Source of the DNA: Flavobacterium ammonificans
Lineage (GTDB): Bacteria > Bacteroidota > Bacteroidia > Flavobacteriales > Flavobacteriaceae
Assembly: GCF_020886115.1 (NCBI RefSeq)
Contig: NZ_AP025185.1
Coordinates: 1,798,001 to 1,862,000, forward strand
DNA: 64,000 nt
Direction of reading: 5' to 3'
A model generated the notes under the pieces. It did not search any database. It was not told where the DNA came from and saw nothing but the letters and a program-made list of their open reading frames with translations. This document shows, piece after piece, positions 36,571 to 44,331 of the stretch (the first letter of the stretch is position 1; every line of letters begins with the position of its first letter). Both the position numbers and the translations under genes were made by a program.

Positions 36571-37756
36571 AACTCAATTGGTTTACAGATGAAAATATAT
36601 TTTGTGCATTTCCTAAAATCTTAATGAATCCTTTGGCATCATCGGATGTCCAAGCATTGTTCATTTCGCCATATTGTCCAAATCCAGTATTCATCAAATC
36701 GTTTTTAGATTCAATTCCGTCCAATGAAAAGTGGTACGGTTTCAAAGTTACCGTTACCGTTCCGTTGACAGTTTTTTGAGTGTCTTCTAAGAAGGTTTCG
36801 ATATTACGCATGACTGGATCTAGAAATTGTCCTTCGTGGAATAGCATACCATACCAGTTGCCCAATTGTTCTTTCCAATATTGTTGCCATTTTCCTAAAG
36901 TATGTTTCTCCAGTAAATGGTGTGCTTTGATGATAATTAATGGTGCAGCGGCTTCAAATCCCACTCTTCCTTTGATTCCAATAATAGTATCACCCACGTG
37001 AATATCTCTGCCAATTGCATAGACATTTGCCAATTTTTCTAAAATCACAATGTTGTTTGGAGGCGTGTCTTTTTTACCATTTACAGCAACCAATTGCCCT
37101 TCATGAAATTCTAAAGATACTTTTTCTTCGCCTTGTTTTTGCAATTGAGAAGGGTAGGCTTCACTTGGTAATGCTTGGTGTGAAGTTAATGTCTCTTTTC
37201 CGCCTACACTAGTTCCCCAAAGTCCTTTATTGATCGAATATTGTGCTTTTTCCCAAGAATAGTGTACGCCGTTTTTAGCCAAATAATCGACTTCTTCCTG
37301 ACGTGATAATTTTAAATCACGAATAGGAGTGATAATCTCAATTTCAGGAGCGATGGTTTGGAAAATCAAATCAAAACGAATTTGGTCGTTTCCAGCACCC
37401 GTACTTCCGTGAGCAATAGCGCTTGCGCCAACTGACGTTGCATATTTAATCGCTTCAATAGCTTGAAAAACACGTTCTGCACTTACAGAAAGTGGGTAGG
37501 TGTTGTTTTTCAATACGTTGCCATAAATCAAATATTTAATGGCTTTATCGTAGTATTTGTCCAGAATAGTAAGATTTGCGTGTTGCGCACTTCCTAATTC
37601 ATAGGCTCTCTCTTCGATAGCTTTCAATTCTGCTTCGTCAAAACCACCTGTATTGATTAATACAGTATGCACTTCATATCCTTTTTCATTTTTTAAATAT
37701 TTCAGGCAATATGAGGTATCTAATCCTCCGCTATAGGCTAATACAACTTTTTTCAT
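36563..37756 (-). CDS. argG: Argininosuccinate synthase
   Basis: Joins citrulline and aspartate with ATP. The 397-aa protein begins MKKVVLAYSGGLDTSYCLKYL (the ATP pyrophosphatase P-loop SGGLDTS), has AIAHGSTGAGNDQIRFDL and GRVGFEAAAPLI. The usual YSIDENL-type segment is present as YSINKGLWGTSVGG. It is preceded by the GNAT gene with a four-base gap. Confidence 0.97.
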   Translation of the reverse strand: MKKVVLAYSGGLDTSYCLKYLKNEKGYEVHTVLINTGGFDEAELKAIEERAYELGSAQHANLTILDKYYDKAIKYLIYGNVLKNNTYPLSVSAERVFQAIEAIKYATSVGASAIAHGSTGAGNDQIRFDLIFQTIAPEIEIITPIRDLKLSRQEEVDYLAKNGVHYSWEKAQYSINKGLWGTSVGGKETLTSHQALPSEAYPSQLQKQGEEKVSLEFHEGQLVAVNGKKDTPPNNIVILEKLANVYAIGRDIHVGDTIIGIKGRVGFEAAAPLIIIKAHHLLEKHTLGKWQQYWKEQLGNWYGMLFHEGQFLDPVMRNIETFLEDTQKTVNGTVTVTLKPYHFSLDGIESKNDLMNTGFGQYGEMNNAWTSDDAKGFIKILGNAQNIFSSVNQLSYD

Positions 37757-37760
37757 AGTT

Positions 37761-38378
37761 TTATTTTTTTAAGAATAAGGCTTCTTTTATTTTCTTTAAT
37801 CTATTGAGAACTTTTAGGTTAAATGGATGTTTAGGTGGAATTTTTTGTTTCTCTTTTGGATCGTACAACATTCCAGTGCACAGGCACATTTTATTGTCTT
37901 TACTCTTTAATATTTCATAATTAGTACAGGTTTTACATCCTTTCCAAAAGCTTGGATCAGTTGTTAACTCTGAAAATGGAACAGGTTTGTATCCTAAATC
38001 AGAATTAATTTTCATTACGGGTAAACCAGTAGTGATTCCAAAGACTTTGGCATTAGGGTATTTTCTGAGTGAGTAATCAAAAACTTTGGATTTGATTTTT
38101 TTGGCAAGGCCTAAATTTCTGTATTTAGGATGAACAATTAAACCAGAATGCGCTACAAACTTGGCGTGCTCCCAACTTTCGATATAACAAAAACCTGCAA
38201 ATTCGTTATTGACCAAAGCAATGATAGCATCTTTGGATTGCATTTTTTGTAAAATATAGTCGGGTGTTCTTTTGGCTATTCCAGTACCTCTTAATTTAGC
38301 AGAAATTTCAATTGTATTGCAAATTGTTTCAGCGTATTGATAATGCTCTTCTTGGGTTACAACTATTTTGATATCCAT
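37761..38378 (-). CDS. GNAT acyltransferase with Cys cluster, first gene of the arginine operon
   Basis: A 205-aa protein with the GNAT acyl-CoA-binding core: SGLIVHPKYRNLGLAKKIKSKVFDYSLRKYP (about 78-108, the RNLGLAKK P-loop). The C-terminus has a four-Cys cluster Cys148, 151, 165, 167 (GCKTC and CLC) that could bind a metal. It heads the arginine operon, and no ArgA or ArgJ is found in the operon, so I infer it may be the N-acylglutamate synthase. The Cys cluster is unusual for GNAT enzymes. Enzyme specificity is not proven by the sequence. Confidence 0.85.
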   Translation of the reverse strand: MDIKIVVTQEEHYQYAETICNTIEISAKLRGTGIAKRTPDYILQKMQSKDAIIALVNNEFAGFCYIESWEHAKFVAHSGLIVHPKYRNLGLAKKIKSKVFDYSLRKYPNAKVFGITTGLPVMKINSDLGYKPVPFSELTTDPSFWKGCKTCTNYEILKSKDNKMCLCTGMLYDPKEKQKIPPKHPFNLKVLNRLKKIKEALFLKK

Positions 38379-38776
38379 TTTAAGCGTTTGAATTAAAATT
38401 TAATGATTGATATTTATTTGTTTTGAATGCAACTGATCAATAAAATAGACTACCCAAAAGGGAAACAATTGTTGCAAAAAGATAATTCTTAGTGATTTAG
38501 AATTAGTAATAACTAACTCCAAATGAATTGGTAAAATTTTCAAAATAAAAAAAGGATTGTATGAATAAATAATTTATTTCTGAGGAAACTATGATTATAG
38601 TGTCCGTACCTCGGGAGAGGCAGAAAATAAAATTGTCCGTGACAATGAAGTAGTATGTAGACTCTTGTTATTCATTTGAAATGCAATAGTACTACTTTTT
38701 TACGATTAAACGTAACACTTTTAAATATCTAACATATTTATAAGCCTTTGTTATGATTTAAATAGATCACTTGAAA
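38379..38776. other. 398-base intergenic region upstream of the arginine operon
   Basis: Both flanking genes point left, so this stretch should hold the arginine operon promoter and the 3' end of the lipoprotein transcript. I found no exact TAnnTTTG box on the minus strand. A small inverted repeat ATTGTC-CGT-GACAAT lies at 38632-38646 and a CCTC/GAGG pair at 38609-38620. No ORF or RNA gene is convincing. Confidence 0.5.
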
Positions 38777-39961
38777 TTATTTATCAAAATTATTTCGAGA
38801 TAAAATGGATTTAAGTTTTTGTTTTAAATCTTCTCCTGTATCATAAATCATTTGTTCATTTGTAGGGAAGGGAATGCTTCTTTTATCAAAAACGGAGTAG
38901 TAATTATCTTCTGCAGCTCTTCGATCTCCTTTATAATTGGCATAAACATGTTCAAAAATAAATTCGCTACGCAACGGAAAACTTTGCAACAATTCATTCG
39001 TTTTCCAATTCGAATATTCTACTTTCGCCTCAATCTGACAGGATTTGAATTGTCTAAATTCATTAATTCGTACCGTAATGTCTTTTAAATTATCTACAAA
39101 AACTACTTTTCCTTTTTCGTCTATAACCTCTTTTCCATTCGCGTCAATCAATTTCTTTTGACCGTCTTTGATTCTACGTTCTTTGATGAATTCTCTTTCT
39201 TTGATTTGCTCTGGCGAAATGATCACATCTCTAAAACGAATAGAAATTCCATAATCATAGGTAATGCCATTTTGTTCCAGATTGTGGTATACAGTCCATT
39301 TGTCGTTTAACCCATAAGTGTTGAAATCCAATAGATCGCTTTGCAATCGTTCGGGAATAATCATATTGGTTTCATTTTTAGTGCTAACTACAACATAATC
39401 TGAGCCTTTGAATTTAGCTTCATTTAGGAGTTCGTTGACCTCTTTAAAATTAGGATTGATTCGATTTAGATAGGATAAGTCATCAAACGCTTTGCGATAA
39501 TCCTTTTTGATATTTTTCTTAAGTAACGCTTTCGCATTATCTAACAAATAATTTGAAAGTGCATTTTTAGTACCTACTAATTTTTCATTGTAATTGTCAA
39601 ATTGGAATACCGCCTCTCGGTTTTGGTTGATTATTTGAAGTGGAAGCAAAGGTTTTATCTTTTCCTGGCGATTGTTTAACCCAACATATATTTCATATAA
39701 GCGTTCTATTTGTGTTGGGTTGGCTTCTTTTTCGAGTAGTGAAATGGAATTTAAATCTCTTTCTTTAGCTTTAGCAAAAGCTTCTTCCAAAAGCAAAACG
39801 TATTCTTGCTTACTCTTCTTATCTTTATTTGATGCTAAACTTGAAACGGCTATTGTGATGGCATTATCATAGTCGCCAGAATAGACTAATTTTTGGGTGT
39901 GTTTGACAGCGCAATTACTAACTAGTAAACTGATGATGAGTATGGTAATAATTTTTTTCAT
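38777..39961 (-). CDS. Lipoprotein of unknown function, repeat-rich helical
   Basis: I start at ATG 39961 (MKKIITILIISLLVSNC, lipobox VSNC), 394 aa. The mature protein begins with TPR-like helices (VYSGDYDNAITIAVSSLASNKDKKSKQEYVLLLEEAFAKAKERD, LNNRQEKIKPLLPL, YRKAFDDLSYLNRINPNFKEVNELLNEA), followed by a beta-rich C-terminal half with EKGKVVFVDNLKDITVRINEFRQFKSCQIEAKVEYSNWKTNELLQSFPL. It looks like a conserved Flavobacteriaceae envelope lipoprotein. I cannot assign a function. Its promoter is at 40061-40091. Confidence 0.82.
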   Translation of the reverse strand: MKKIITILIISLLVSNCAVKHTQKLVYSGDYDNAITIAVSSLASNKDKKSKQEYVLLLEEAFAKAKERDLNSISLLEKEANPTQIERLYEIYVGLNNRQEKIKPLLPLQIINQNREAVFQFDNYNEKLVGTKNALSNYLLDNAKALLKKNIKKDYRKAFDDLSYLNRINPNFKEVNELLNEAKFKGSDYVVVSTKNETNMIIPERLQSDLLDFNTYGLNDKWTVYHNLEQNGITYDYGISIRFRDVIISPEQIKEREFIKERRIKDGQKKLIDANGKEVIDEKGKVVFVDNLKDITVRINEFRQFKSCQIEAKVEYSNWKTNELLQSFPLRSEFIFEHVYANYKGDRRAAEDNYYSVFDKRSIPFPTNEQMIYDTGEDLKQKLKSILSRNNFDK

Positions 39962-40060
39962 TGGGCTTGGTTTAAATTTGGGATACTTTATTATTTCGAA
40001 AACGATACTAGCGAATGGCAAGATGTCTTTTGTTAATTAGTTTGTTAAAAAGTACTCTGC

Positions 40061-40091
40061 CAAATATAGACTTACCACATTATTTAGACAA
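40061..40091 (-). promoter_or_regulatory. Promoter of the helical lipoprotein gene
   Basis: Minus-strand TATATTTG (complement of 40061-40068) with TTG (complement of 40089-40091) 20 bases upstream. It interleaves with a divergent -7 box TAATTTTG at 40102-40109 for glyA. Confidence 0.65.
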
Positions 40092-40134
40092 GCTTTTTTT
40101 GTAATTTTGCAGTTCAATAACAAAAACTACACAC

Positions 40135-41409
40135 ATGCAACGCGACGAACAAATTTTTGACCTTATTTTAGAAGAACAAGAAAGACAAATTCACGGAATA
40201 GAACTAATTGCATCAGAAAACTTTGTAAGTGACGAAGTAATGGAAGCTGCAGGTTCTGTTTTAACCAATAAATATGCTGAAGGATACCCTGGAAAAAGAT
40301 ACTACGGCGGTTGTGAAGTAGTGGATGTTGTAGAACAAATTGCTATTGATAGAGCTAAAGAATTATTTGGAGCTGAATATGCTAACGTGCAACCTCACTC
40401 TGGATCTCAAGCCAATACTGCGGTATACCACGCTTGTATCAAACCAGGCGATACTATTTTAGGATTTGATTTGGCACACGGTGGTCACTTGACTCACGGT
40501 TCGCCAGTAAACTTCTCTGGACGTTTGTATAACCCTGTTTTTTACGGTGTTGACAAGGAAACAGGACGATTGGATTACGATAAAATTCAAGAAATTGCGA
40601 CTCAATCACAACCGAAATTAATTATCGCTGGAGCTTCGGCTTACTCTCGTGATATGGATTTTGCTCGTTTCAGACAAATTGCAGATAGCGTTGGTGCTAT
40701 TTTATTAGCTGATATTTCGCATCCTGCAGGTTTGATTGCCAAAGGATTGATGAACGATCCATTGCCTCACTGTCATATTGTTACCACAACAACTCACAAA
40801 ACACTGCGTGGACCACGTGGTGGATTGATCTTAATGGGTAAAGATTTTGAAAACCCATTTGGACTAACTACTCCAAAAGGAGAAATCAGAATGATGTCTA
40901 ATTTATTAGACTTGGCTGTTTTTCCAGGAAATCAAGGTGGACCATTAATGCACATCATCGCTGCTAAAGCGGTTGCTTTTGGTGAAGCATTACAAGATGA
41001 GTTTTTTACATATGCGATGCAATTGCAAAAAAATGCGAAAGCAATGGCTGACGCTTTTGTGAAAAGAGGATACGAAATCATTTCTGGTGGTACAGATAAT
41101 CACATGATGTTGATTGATTTAAGAAACAAAAATATTTCAGGTAAAGACGCTGAAAATGCGTTGGTAAAAGCCGAAATTACTGTAAATAAAAACATGGTTC
41201 CATTTGATGACAAATCGCCATTTGTTACTTCAGGAATTCGTGTTGGAACTGCTGCTATCACTACTCGTGGTTTAGTAGAAGAAGATATGGAAACTATTGT
41301 AGCACTTATTGATAAAGTCTTGATGAATCATACTGACGAAGATGTGATCGAAGAAGTTGCTGCTGAAGTAAATGAAATGATGAGCGAAAGAGCCATCTTC
41401 GTTTTCTAA
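40135..41409 (+). CDS. glyA: Serine hydroxymethyltransferase
   Basis: Interconverts serine and glycine with tetrahydrofolate. The 424-aa PLP enzyme starts [38 protein letters not shown], has [26 protein letters not shown], and PLP Lys222 in [13 protein letters not shown], then [32 protein letters not shown] -7 box at 40102-40109 drives it, but its -33 element is weak. A hairpin follows at 41425-41479. Confidence 0.97.
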   Translation: MQRDEQIFDLILEEQERQIHGIELIASENFVSDEVMEAAGSVLTNKYAEGYPGKRYYGGCEVVDVVEQIAIDRAKELFGAEYANVQPHSGSQANTAVYHACIKPGDTILGFDLAHGGHLTHGSPVNFSGRLYNPVFYGVDKETGRLDYDKIQEIATQSQPKLIIAGASAYSRDMDFARFRQIADSVGAILLADISHPAGLIAKGLMNDPLPHCHIVTTTTHKTLRGPRGGLILMGKDFENPFGLTTPKGEIRMMSNLLDLAVFPGNQGGPLMHIIAAKAVAFGEALQDEFFTYAMQLQKNAKAMADAFVKRGYEIISGGTDNHMMLIDLRNKNISGKDAENALVKAEITVNKNMVPFDDKSPFVTSGIRVGTAAITTRGLVEEDMETIVALIDKVLMNHTDEDVIEEVAAEVNEMMSERAIFVF

Positions 41410-41424
41410 ATTTATTACATTCAA

Positions 41425-41479
41425 AAAAATGAGGTTTTGTATTTACTAAACGTATTTGCAGAACCTTATTTTTATTTTT
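41425..41479 (+). terminator. Likely terminator after glyA
   Basis: A 15-bp stem with two G-U pairs (41425-41439 with 41459-41473) and a 19-base loop, followed by TTATTTTTA. Confidence 0.55.
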
Positions 41480-41511
41480 AGGCTTAACTTGAAACTTTAA
41501 ATTACTATTTC

Positions 41512-42105
41512 ATGTCCATACTGAGATTGAAATTGCCAACCGACCCAAGATGGGTAAATATTGTAGAAACAAATATTGAAGAAATTCTGACAGATCACGC
41601 TTGGTGCGAACAGAAAGCAGCTACCAATGCGATTACAATAATTACACACAATTCGGAGCATCAAGATTTAGTTCAGGATTTATTGGCTTTGGCCAAAGAA
41701 GAAATCGACCATTTTGAACAAGTACACAATATCATTATCAAACGCGGACTTAAATTAGGTCGCGAACGCAAAGACGATTATGTGAATGAGTTGTATTTGT
41801 ACATGAAACGCAGCAATACTGGGAGTAGGGTTTCGGGATTGGTAGAACGTTTGTTGTTCTCTGCTATGATTGAGGCCAGAAGTTGTGAGCGTTTTAAAGT
41901 ACTTTCTGAAAATATTGAAGACGAAGAATTAGCTACTTTTTATAGAAATTTGATGGAAAGTGAAGCGGGTCATTACACTACTTTTATTGGTTATGCTCGA
42001 AAATACGGAGAAGGTATCGATGTAGAAAAACGCTGGAGAGAATGGTTGGATTTTGAAGCTTCTATTATTTCCAACTATGGCAAAAACGAGACTATTCACG
42101 GTTAG
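41512..42105 (+). CDS. miaE: tRNA-(ms2io6A) hydroxylase-like protein
   Basis: A 197-aa ferritin-like di-iron protein: KEEIDHFEQVHNIIIKRGLKLGRERKDDYVNELYLYMKRSN, then LLFSAMIEARSCERFKVLSENIEDEELATFYRNLMESEAGHYTTFIGYARKYG. The Glu/His sets (EEIDHFEQVH and EARSCERF, EAGHY) form the di-iron site. MiaE hydroxylates the methylthio-isopentenyl adenosine at tRNA position 37. It stands alone after glyA. Confidence 0.92.
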   Translation: MSILRLKLPTDPRWVNIVETNIEEILTDHAWCEQKAATNAITIITHNSEHQDLVQDLLALAKEEIDHFEQVHNIIIKRGLKLGRERKDDYVNELYLYMKRSNTGSRVSGLVERLLFSAMIEARSCERFKVLSENIEDEELATFYRNLMESEAGHYTTFIGYARKYGEGIDVEKRWREWLDFEASIISNYGKNETIHG

Positions 42106-42159
42106 CAATATCAAAAATCAAAAATCAATTTCAATTTCGATTTCAAATTTAAAACAGAA

Positions 42160-42729
42160 TTACTCTACAATGATATTGTGTTTATACAGCAATCCTTTTA
42201 AACCTTCTAAAGCGAAAGTTGCTTTTTTAATTTTGGTCTTTTCAGGATCAATGGTGTAATTGTAGCTGGTTCTAAAATCGGCTTTTGTGGCGTTCGCTTT
42301 GTCAAACTCTGCGCGATACAAATCACAGTTATCAAATACTACTTCACATAAATCGGTTGCCATAAAATCGACGGCAATCAAACTACAGTTTTTAAATTGT
42401 GTTTCTTTTAATTTTAGCGTATAAAATTTAGAAAAATCCAGATTACAACGGTTAAATGCTATTTCAAAAATTAATTTATCGCACATGGAGAAATTAATGT
42501 CTTGCATTTTGCAGTTGTTGAACTGTACGGTTCGTAAAGCAGTATGATTGAGTTTAGTGTTATTAAAATTGCAATTGGTAAACGTGCAATCAATAAAAGT
42601 AACTCCAATGAAATTACAAGCGGTAAAATCACAATGGATAAACTGACAGGATTCAAATTCTTTGAGGTGCATGTCTTCCTCACCATAAGTGGTGTCTTGG
42701 TAAGTGCTATCAAAGAAATAGGTTGTCAT
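42160..42729 (-). CDS. Pentapeptide-repeat protein
   Basis: A 189-aa protein made of repeated five-residue units with central Phe/Leu: CQFIHCDFTACNFIGVTFIDCTFTNCNFNNTKLNHTALRTVQFNNC and later DLCEVVFDNCDLYRAEFDKANATKADF. It forms a right-handed quadrilateral beta-helix. Some pentapeptide proteins mimic DNA and protect gyrase (Qnr type), but the repeats are imperfect and the acidic pattern is not diagnostic, so no resistance function should be claimed. It converges with miaE. Confidence 0.9.
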   Translation of the reverse strand: MTTYFFDSTYQDTTYGEEDMHLKEFESCQFIHCDFTACNFIGVTFIDCTFTNCNFNNTKLNHTALRTVQFNNCKMQDINFSMCDKLIFEIAFNRCNLDFSKFYTLKLKETQFKNCSLIAVDFMATDLCEVVFDNCDLYRAEFDKANATKADFRTSYNYTIDPEKTKIKKATFALEGLKGLLYKHNIIVE

Positions 42730-42801
42730 AATATGAAGGGATTTATATTTTACTGGATTATATTTCCAGCAAAACTCCGCTTTGAAAAGACAATTAAAAT
42801 A

Positions 42802-42832
42802 AAAAAACGCTCAAGCGAGCTTGGCGTTTTTT
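42802..42832 (-). terminator. Terminator downstream of tRNA-Arg
   Basis: A stem of about 13 bp with one bulged base (AAAAACGCtCAAGC / GCTTGGCGTTTTT), in the correct place after the minus-strand tRNA. Confidence 0.75.
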
Positions 42833-42852
42833 CTTTTCATTGTATTTATTCG

Positions 42853-42926
42853 TGACCTCGACTGGATTCAAACCAGTAACCTTCTGAGCCGTAATCAGAT
42901 GCGCTATTCAGTTGCGCCACGAGGCC
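42853..42926 (-). tRNA. tRNA-Arg (anticodon ACG)
   Basis: Read on the minus strand, the 74-base gene starts GGCCTCG and ends CGAGGTC plus discriminator A, pairing as a 7-bp acceptor stem with one G-U. The anticodon arm is TCTGA-TTACGGC-TCAGA, giving anticodon ACG (Arg). The T loop reads GGTTTGAATCC. CCA is not encoded. A consensus promoter lies just upstream and a terminator downstream, so it is a single transcription unit. Confidence 0.95.
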
Positions 42927-42938
42927 TTGTTGCGGGTG

Positions 42939-42969
42939 CAAATATAGCTAAAATTGATAGATATCCAAA
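42939..42969 (-). promoter_or_regulatory. Promoter of tRNA-Arg
   Basis: Minus-strand TTTG (complement of 42966-42969), 19-base spacer, TATATTTG (complement of 42939-42946). Transcription would begin within a few bases of the tRNA 5' end. Confidence 0.75.
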
Positions 42970-43021
42970 TCGAAAATTAAAAAATAACGGCTTTTTTTGG
43001 ACTATTACTGCTTTTTGGTAT

Positions 43022-43165
43022 TTATTTATCTAAGGCTCTACAAGTTACATAATAACGGTATCCTATCAATGCCATCTGCCACTTCTTTGCTTTGGTCACA
43101 TCCAAGCGTTGTTTGGTTAAACTTGGTAACAGCACTTTATTAATTTTAGCTAAGACTTTGAACAT
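43022..43165 (-). CDS. Small basic protein, 47 aa
   Basis: An ATG at 43165 opens a 47-aa frame: MFKVLAKINKVLLPSLTKQR then LDVTKAKKWQMALIGYRYYV and TCRALDK. It is strongly basic (about ten Lys/Arg) with an amphipathic N-terminus and an aromatic IGYRYYV segment. It is next to tRNA-Arg. I recall similar short Flavobacterium proteins being labelled SsrA-binding in databases, but it is far too short to be SmpB, so I do not adopt that name. It sits just downstream of the terminator of the secreted companion gene. Confidence 0.62.
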   Translation of the reverse strand: MFKVLAKINKVLLPSLTKQRLDVTKAKKWQMALIGYRYYVTCRALDK

Positions 43166-43185
43166 TGCTTTTTTTTGGTAAAAAT

Positions 43186-43216
43186 AAAAAAGACCATCAA
43201 TATAATGGTCTTTTTT
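43186..43216 (-). terminator. Terminator after the secreted companion gene
   Basis: A perfect 12-bp stem (43186-43197 with 43205-43216; AAAAAAGACCAT / ATGGTCTTTTTT) with a 7-base loop, directly after the stop. Confidence 0.85.
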
Positions 43217-43219
43217 AAT

Positions 43220-44122
43220 TTATTTCTTTTTAGATTTCGATTGGGTGGCTTTCTCTAAGGCGATACGGGCTTTTTCTAATTCTTCTTTTGCTTTGATCAT
43301 TTCGTCTTTGGCTTTAGCCAATTCTGATTTTTCGTCAGCATCGGAATCTTCAGAATTAATCATTTTTTTGATTTTCTTTTTGAACTCTTTAACTCCATTT
43401 TCGTTTCGTAAATCAAATTCCCCTAATTCACTCAGGTCAGAATTGTCAAATATATTGGGATTTTTTGGAGCATCTTTCTTTAAATTTTTTATTTCTTCTT
43501 CAGAATAATCTTCTGCACCAGAGATAACAATACCATCTTCGATAATCAAATCTTTTTTATTCGGTTTTTTAACAATAATTCTGGATTTAGTGGTGTATTT
43601 TGGAGACTTGTTTTTGTCAGTAAAACTAAAACTAAAATTGTCAGTTGATGGATTTCCTTCTTCGTCGTGGAATCCAAATTGTTTTAGCATTTTTCTATTT
43701 GGAGTTCCGTTTAAGAACAAATTTTCCATTCCGTTGGAATTTTCAGGAGTGCCAAAACCAATTTCGTTTCCAGACTTGTAAAAGTGGATCGTTGAAATAG
43801 GAGATTGTTGGCTAAGTTTCAATTCGCCTTTATTTCCTTTTTTATCTTCATAACTCACTTTTAAACCCGTAATTTCGTTTTTATCATTGCGTTTCACATC
43901 GGAGTAGTTGATGGTAACGCCGTATTCTTTTAGCGCTTTTACATCGTCATTCATTTCTGATTCGGGCGTGGTTTTGTTCCAAGTCATTACCACATCGTTA
44001 TTTTCATTGTTGATTTCGATGAGTTCTCTTTTCTTCTGATTTTGTGCCAAAATAGAAATAGAACCACCAATAATTAAGCTAAAAGCAAGGGCTAATGTGA
44101 AATAATGTTTTCTAGTATTCAT
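43220..44122 (-). CDS. Secreted companion of the BlaR1-like sensor, coiled-coil tail
   Basis: A 300-aa protein with a signal peptide (MNTRKHYFTLALAFSLIIGGSISILAQ). Residues about 59-124 (DDVKALKEYGVTINYSDVKRNDKNEITGLKVSYEDKKGN then STIHFYKSGNEIGFG) align with the extracytoplasmic part of the M56 sensor (about 316-391). The C-terminus is a Glu/Lys/Ala-rich coiled coil with repeated KAKxELEKA units ending in KSKKK, again like the sensor. It has its own promoter at 44169-44197. It probably acts with the sensor, but how is unknown. Confidence 0.82.
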   Translation of the reverse strand: MNTRKHYFTLALAFSLIIGGSISILAQNQKKRELIEINNENNDVVMTWNKTTPESEMNDDVKALKEYGVTINYSDVKRNDKNEITGLKVSYEDKKGNKGELKLSQQSPISTIHFYKSGNEIGFGTPENSNGMENLFLNGTPNRKMLKQFGFHDEEGNPSTDNFSFSFTDKNKSPKYTTKSRIIVKKPNKKDLIIEDGIVISGAEDYSEEEIKNLKKDAPKNPNIFDNSDLSELGEFDLRNENGVKEFKKKIKKMINSEDSDADEKSELAKAKDEMIKAKEELEKARIALEKATQSKSKKK

Positions 44123-44168
44123 AGTAAAAAAAATAAATTAAAAGTTGTGATTTATGATATTAAACAAG

Positions 44169-44197
44169 CAAACCTATTAATTGATTTCTACACTCAA
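44169..44197 (-). promoter_or_regulatory. Promoter of the secreted companion gene
   Basis: Minus-strand TTG (complement of 44195-44197), 18-base spacer and TAGGTTTG (complement of 44169-44176). Together with the terminator at 44302-44328 it shows the companion can be transcribed apart from the sensor. No AACTA/TAGTT operator is seen here. Confidence 0.65.
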
Positions 44198-44301
44198 AAA
44201 CACCTTTACAAAAATTTAACGTAATTAACTTTTTGATAAGAAAACAAGCTTCTTTTAAACATCTAAAAACATTTTAAACAGTAGCGCTTTATTCAATTAA
44301 A

Positions 44302-44328
44302 AAAAATCCCGAGTGAATCGGGATTTTT
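44302..44328 (-). terminator. Terminator after the BlaR1-like gene
   Basis: Stem AAAAATCCCGA / TCGGGATTTTT (11 bp) with a 5-base loop, three bases past the stop codon, ending the blaI-blaR transcript. Confidence 0.85.
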
Positions 44329-44331
44329 AAG

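Noticed and set aside
42160..42729. Qnr-type quinolone resistance protein
   Set aside because: Pentapeptide repeats alone do not define Qnr; the repeats are imperfect and no Qnr-specific loops are visible.
43022..43165. SmpB (SsrA-binding protein)
   Set aside because: SmpB is about 150 aa with an OB fold; 47 residues cannot contain it.
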